Shown here in pieces: positions 60,551-64,000 of a stretch of 64,000 nucleotides of DNA. The DNA comes from Brugia malayi. Lineage: Eukaryota; Nematoda; Chromadorea; Rhabditida; Onchocercidae. The stretch's first letter is position 1, and every line of letters starts with the position of its first letter. The position numbers and the translations under genes were made by a program. Under the pieces are notes generated by a model that was not told the origin of the DNA, did not search any database, and saw nothing but the letters and a program-made list of their open reading frames with translations. The DNA lies in NCBI RefSeq assembly GCF_000002995.4, contig NW_025062479.1:23060721-23124720 (forward strand). Direction: 5' to 3'.

Positions 60551-62574
60551 AAAAAGAAATAATTAAAAATTCTAGGAAAAAAAAAAAGAGCGAAACAGCT
60601 GTACTTACTTAATATTTATTTCATTGTTAAATTGATTAAATTCAATTACTCGTTGCATTTCAATTTCACTAATACTTTCACATTTTTATTTAATTAATCT
60701 ATTCTATTCATATGGAAAATACTATGCAAATTCCTTTTATTTGTCATTCAAATCATTGAAAATTGATGTAAAATTTCCATAAAAAAAAGGAGTAGAGAAA
60801 TCGATAGATAAAATGAAATGACGAAGAAATGAAAATGTACTATCATTCAGAGAATGTCGAGAGTCGAGAATCAAGAATAGAGAGAATGATATTTGTCACA
60901 CTTTTCAATTTCTTCTTCCATTACAAATCATTAATTTCGTATATTATAAAACAATGAGATATACTTATGTTACTCCACCACAGAAAGTTTTTCATTTCAG
61001 TTTCGTTTTTTTTTTTTTTTGGAAATTTTAAAATTTTTGACTTAGTAATTAGAATAATTATTAACAATTGCACTTTAATATATTTAATTGCTAATTTTTA
61101 TCATCATTTTATAGAATTAAATTTTTAAAAAAGTTAAAATTAATAAAGGATTGAAGAAATTTGAAAAAAAAATGCAAAGAATTAGTTGAAATATTAAAGT
61201 GAATAATTTTTTAATAAAAAAGAAACGAGAAATTTCTTTGTTATAATCATCGATTGTTTTGTTTGATCTTTCGTTGTCATTAATTAAGTAACATTTTGCG
61301 CATACAATTTGTAAAATCTATGAATTATAATAGCTGCAAATTGATATATATTTATTTTAGTTAATTAAAATAAGTTTAAAAATTAATAAATCAAGAAATT
61401 TATGTATTAGTTAAGTTTATAAGTTAAGAATTTCTAGCTTAAATTCTGTACTAGTAAACAAATTTTAACTATTTAAATATCATTGCATTAAAATAATTAA
61501 CTGTGAAAGAAATTTTAATAAAAAAAAGGTTGAAGAACTCAAATTACTTCAATTACTTTTTATTCTCGAGCAACATAAATTGAATTTAAAAATATTAAAT
61601 GAAATTTTAACCAGCAAAGCTATTCCAAAAATTACTGTCAAAATCAAATGTAACATTGATTTTTTCCAATTTTAAGTATTTTTTTTTTTTTGGATGATTT
61701 TGGAGATAATTGCTTACTTATAATTAGAGATAATTTTAATTAGAAATAGTTTTAATTAGAAATAATTTAATTAGAAATATAAGATACTTTAAATAGAAAT
61801 TAATTAGAAACAGGAGATAGTTTTAATTAGAAATAAGAGATAATTTTAATTTGAAATAATTGTTTAGTGATATTTTTTTTAGAGATAATTACTTTTTTTT
61901 TTGATATTTATTAGATTAATTAGCATTATTTTTGAATAAAAACACCGATGCTTTGATGTCTTTATGAGTTGACAGTTTTAAAATTTTAATTTGACCGATC
62001 TGTGATCCAATGAATTTTTTTTTTTTTTTTTTGTCCATTTGTCCATTTTCCATAATAAACCAACATTTTATGGCAAAGAATTTTCAAAGTCTAAAATATC
62101 CTTCTATTATCATTTTGCTATTTATTTGTTTTCATTTTCGTCTTTGATGTTATAATTGTAAACATTGTAAACATAATTGTAAACAAATTATGTATCAATG
62201 ATTGGTTTAGCTAAGAATAAATATATTTTTAATATAAAATTTGATTAACATAATATGAAATATGCTGACAATTAACAAAATAAACATAAAAATTATTATC
62301 TTCATCAAGTATTACCTAAAAAAAAAAACAAAAAAAAAAATTCTAATATCTATCTAATAATTATTCAAACAATTGATAACAATGATAAGAAAATTTAACA
62401 ATGATTGAATTGAATTCAAAATTAATTTTCATTATGTTAATCAAATGATTACACTGTTTGAAATTTATTATCATATAATGATCAATAAAAAGATAAATTT
62501 GATAAGAAACATAAAAACATATGCTGAATTTATCAACAGTTATAAGCAGTCTTATCACATACGGACAGGTTAAT

Positions 62575-63657
62575 TCAGAATTGATACTGATAATTCTTGT
62601 CCGGTTCATCTTCTCGACATACACTATATCGAATCTCAGTACATGCTGCTGATCGTTCCGAATAACAAATGGGAAAGTGTATTCCGTCTCCTACATGAGA
62701 ATCTACCGGAAATGCCCATAAACCCCAACCGAATACAGCCCGTAAATTACGATATATTCCCATATTATAATCAGCATTTGAATCCCCACTGAAATATTTA
62801 TTCAATTCTAATTTTAATTTATAAATTTTAAGCTAAGCTCAAATTTTTCATCTGATAGATAATGAGTTTATCATAAAATTTATATTTTCGGAAAATAAAT
62901 TCAGGAAAAAGAAATGAAAAAAAAAAAAGCCAAAATTGAAATAATCACTGACTTCTAAGTATTACTAAAAGATCAGAAATTTTTGATTCATTTTTCGCAA
63001 TTGTCAAAAAATTGTGAACCCTTTTCATAACACTTTTAACTTTTTTGATCTTTTTTTCATGATTTGCTTATAAACTATTTTTTACTAAATTATTTTTTAA
63101 ATTTAAATTTCTGTTTATTACTGCTAAGAATAAAAATTTGTATTTTGCAAAAAATAAATAAGTTAAAATTGAATTAATGAACGTATATGCTATAGATAGA
63201 ATAATATAATTAATTTATAATTTTCATTTAAAATTTAATTAATTGTTGGTAATTTTGATGCAAAATATATACTATCTCTTACCAAATTATTTTTTTTTTA
63301 AATTTAAATTTTTTGCTTATTACTACTAGGAATAAAATTTGTAAAATTAAAATTTTACACTTTATTTTCATTTTTTTTTTTTTTTACTAAAATATCAAAA
63401 TTTTGATAAGTTTGAGGAATGAAATTTGAAATAGATTACAAAATTACCGAATATTTGGTGGTTTTGCTTGCTCGCAGGTGGTTTCATTAAGTGTTGCAAG
63501 TCGTATATGATAAATGAGAAGCTCACCAAGTGGATAATAACCAAAAATAGCAAATAAAATGACACATAAAAAAACACAAATAAAATTAACAATTTGTTCG
63601 GTCCATTGTTGTCGTATAAAATAACGAATAATACATTCTATACTTGTTAACAAAGCC
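62575..63657 (-). CDS. C-terminal part of a DHHC-type palmitoyltransferase (5' end outside window)
   Basis: Two exons downwards: 63657-63448 and 62788-62575, joined in phase (CG|T). The first holds the last TM segment (IVNFICVFLCVILFAIFGYY) followed by the TTxE motif (NETTCEQ). The second holds a PaCCT-like motif (DYNMGIYRNLRAVFG) and the family's GDGxxFP (GDGIHFP), then a short Cys-rich tail ending NYQYQF. This order (TM4, TTxE, PaCCT, GDG..FP) is typical of DHHC S-acyltransferases, multi-pass Golgi, ER or plasma-membrane enzymes that attach palmitate to cysteines. The catalytic DHHC Cys-rich domain would be encoded right of the window, so activity cannot be judged. Confidence 0.8.
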
Positions 63658-64000
63658 CTAAAAAAAGAGAAACAAAATTTTCCTTTCAATTTAAATTTTT
63701 TAACAAAAAAAATTTTTGCAATTTGTTAAAACAAAGGTATGAATTTCAATACACAAATCCAAAAATTAAAAATAAAAGCAAAAGCAAAAGCAAAAAGAAA
63801 AAATATATTAGCAATTAATTGATGGTTCATTTCTTCACAGAAAACTTTTAAAATATTACATTTTTTTTAATTTAAAATATTGCATTTGTAATTAAAATAA
63901 TTTAAAATGCTACATTTGCAATTTAAGATATTACATTTTTAATTTGAATTATTTATTGCATTTGTAATTGAAATAGTTTAAAACACTACATTCGCGATTT
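63658..64000. other. Intron of the DHHC gene, cut by window edge
   Basis: The acceptor tcttttttag lies at 63658-63667 on the minus strand, and the exon 63657-63448 lacks a start. The remaining sequence is AT-rich with a repeated acatttgcaattt(a)a motif at 63850-63990. No further exon is visible. Confidence 0.6.

Larger units (their letters stand above)
57934..62574. other. 4.6-kb intergenic region between F-box and DHHC genes
   Basis: AT-rich, no exon found on either strand. Contains the repeat blocks at 59395-59965, a GA microsatellite at 60510-60550, and short aattagaaata repeats at 61720-61860. Promoter and 5' region of the minus-strand F-box gene should lie just right of 57933. Confidence 0.5.

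Noticed and set aside
1..64000. Wolbachia-derived or viral insertions
   Set aside because: I looked for bacterial-style intron-less ORFs and viral polymerase, capsid or integrase motifs and recognised none.

Overview
The window reads as nuclear DNA of a parasitic nematode, most likely a spirurid/filarial-type worm. It is extremely AT-rich, with homopolymer A/T runs throughout. Genes have many short exons with GT...TTTTCAG-type introns. Several start codons sit a few bases after a splice-acceptor-like site, as expected for spliced-leader trans-splicing. Encoded proteins resemble metazoan and especially nematode families. I recognised no bacterial operons, CRISPR arrays, rRNA, tRNA or intact transposons. 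The species call is an inference from these traits. All exon models were built by hand from splice sites, reading-phase continuity and remembered family sequences; no search was run.

Left part (1-21.1 kb), all + strand. Two homogeneous tandem arrays (82-bp and 31-bp units) come first. They are followed by five well-supported genes: a SPRYD7 orthologue (2364-4624), the beta-type subunit of mitochondrial NAD-isocitrate dehydrogenase (5533-8367), a WDR44 / C. elegans SYM-4-like WD40 protein (10087-16346), mitochondrial ribosomal protein uS14m/MRPS14 (17656-18706), and the V-ATPase accessory protein ATP6AP2/prorenin receptor (18954-21114). The last two are only 247 bp apart and may be co-transcribed. 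Each model closes with consistent phase from first to last exon.

Right part (21.1-64 kb). From about 22 kb the DNA becomes even more AT-rich, genes are sparser, and nearly all lie on the - strand. They are a SMAD-like MH2-only protein resembling Drosophila expansion (22484-27626), an active-looking M14B metallocarboxypeptidase with signal peptide and probable GPI-anchor tail (35775-39727), a small single-pass membrane protein without recognised homologues (46951-48090), an F-box/LRR-like protein (54693-57933), and the 3' end of a DHHC-type palmitoyltransferase running off the right edge (62575-63657). One orphan - strand terminal exon lies at 31.4 kb. A set of + strand exons at 49.5-50.6 kb forms an unresolved gene or decaying pseudogene.

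Between the genes are many local tandem repeats (units of about 34, 38, 46, 70, 74, 181 bp and others) and microsatellites. The most unusual points are an apparent AT-AG intron in SPRYD7, a 294-bp tandem duplication that copies the 3' splice site and 42 bp of coding exon in the F-box gene, an array whose units carry a self-complementary GCGGAA/TTCCGC pair, and the MH2-only protein. I found no evidence for a wholly new multi-gene system.
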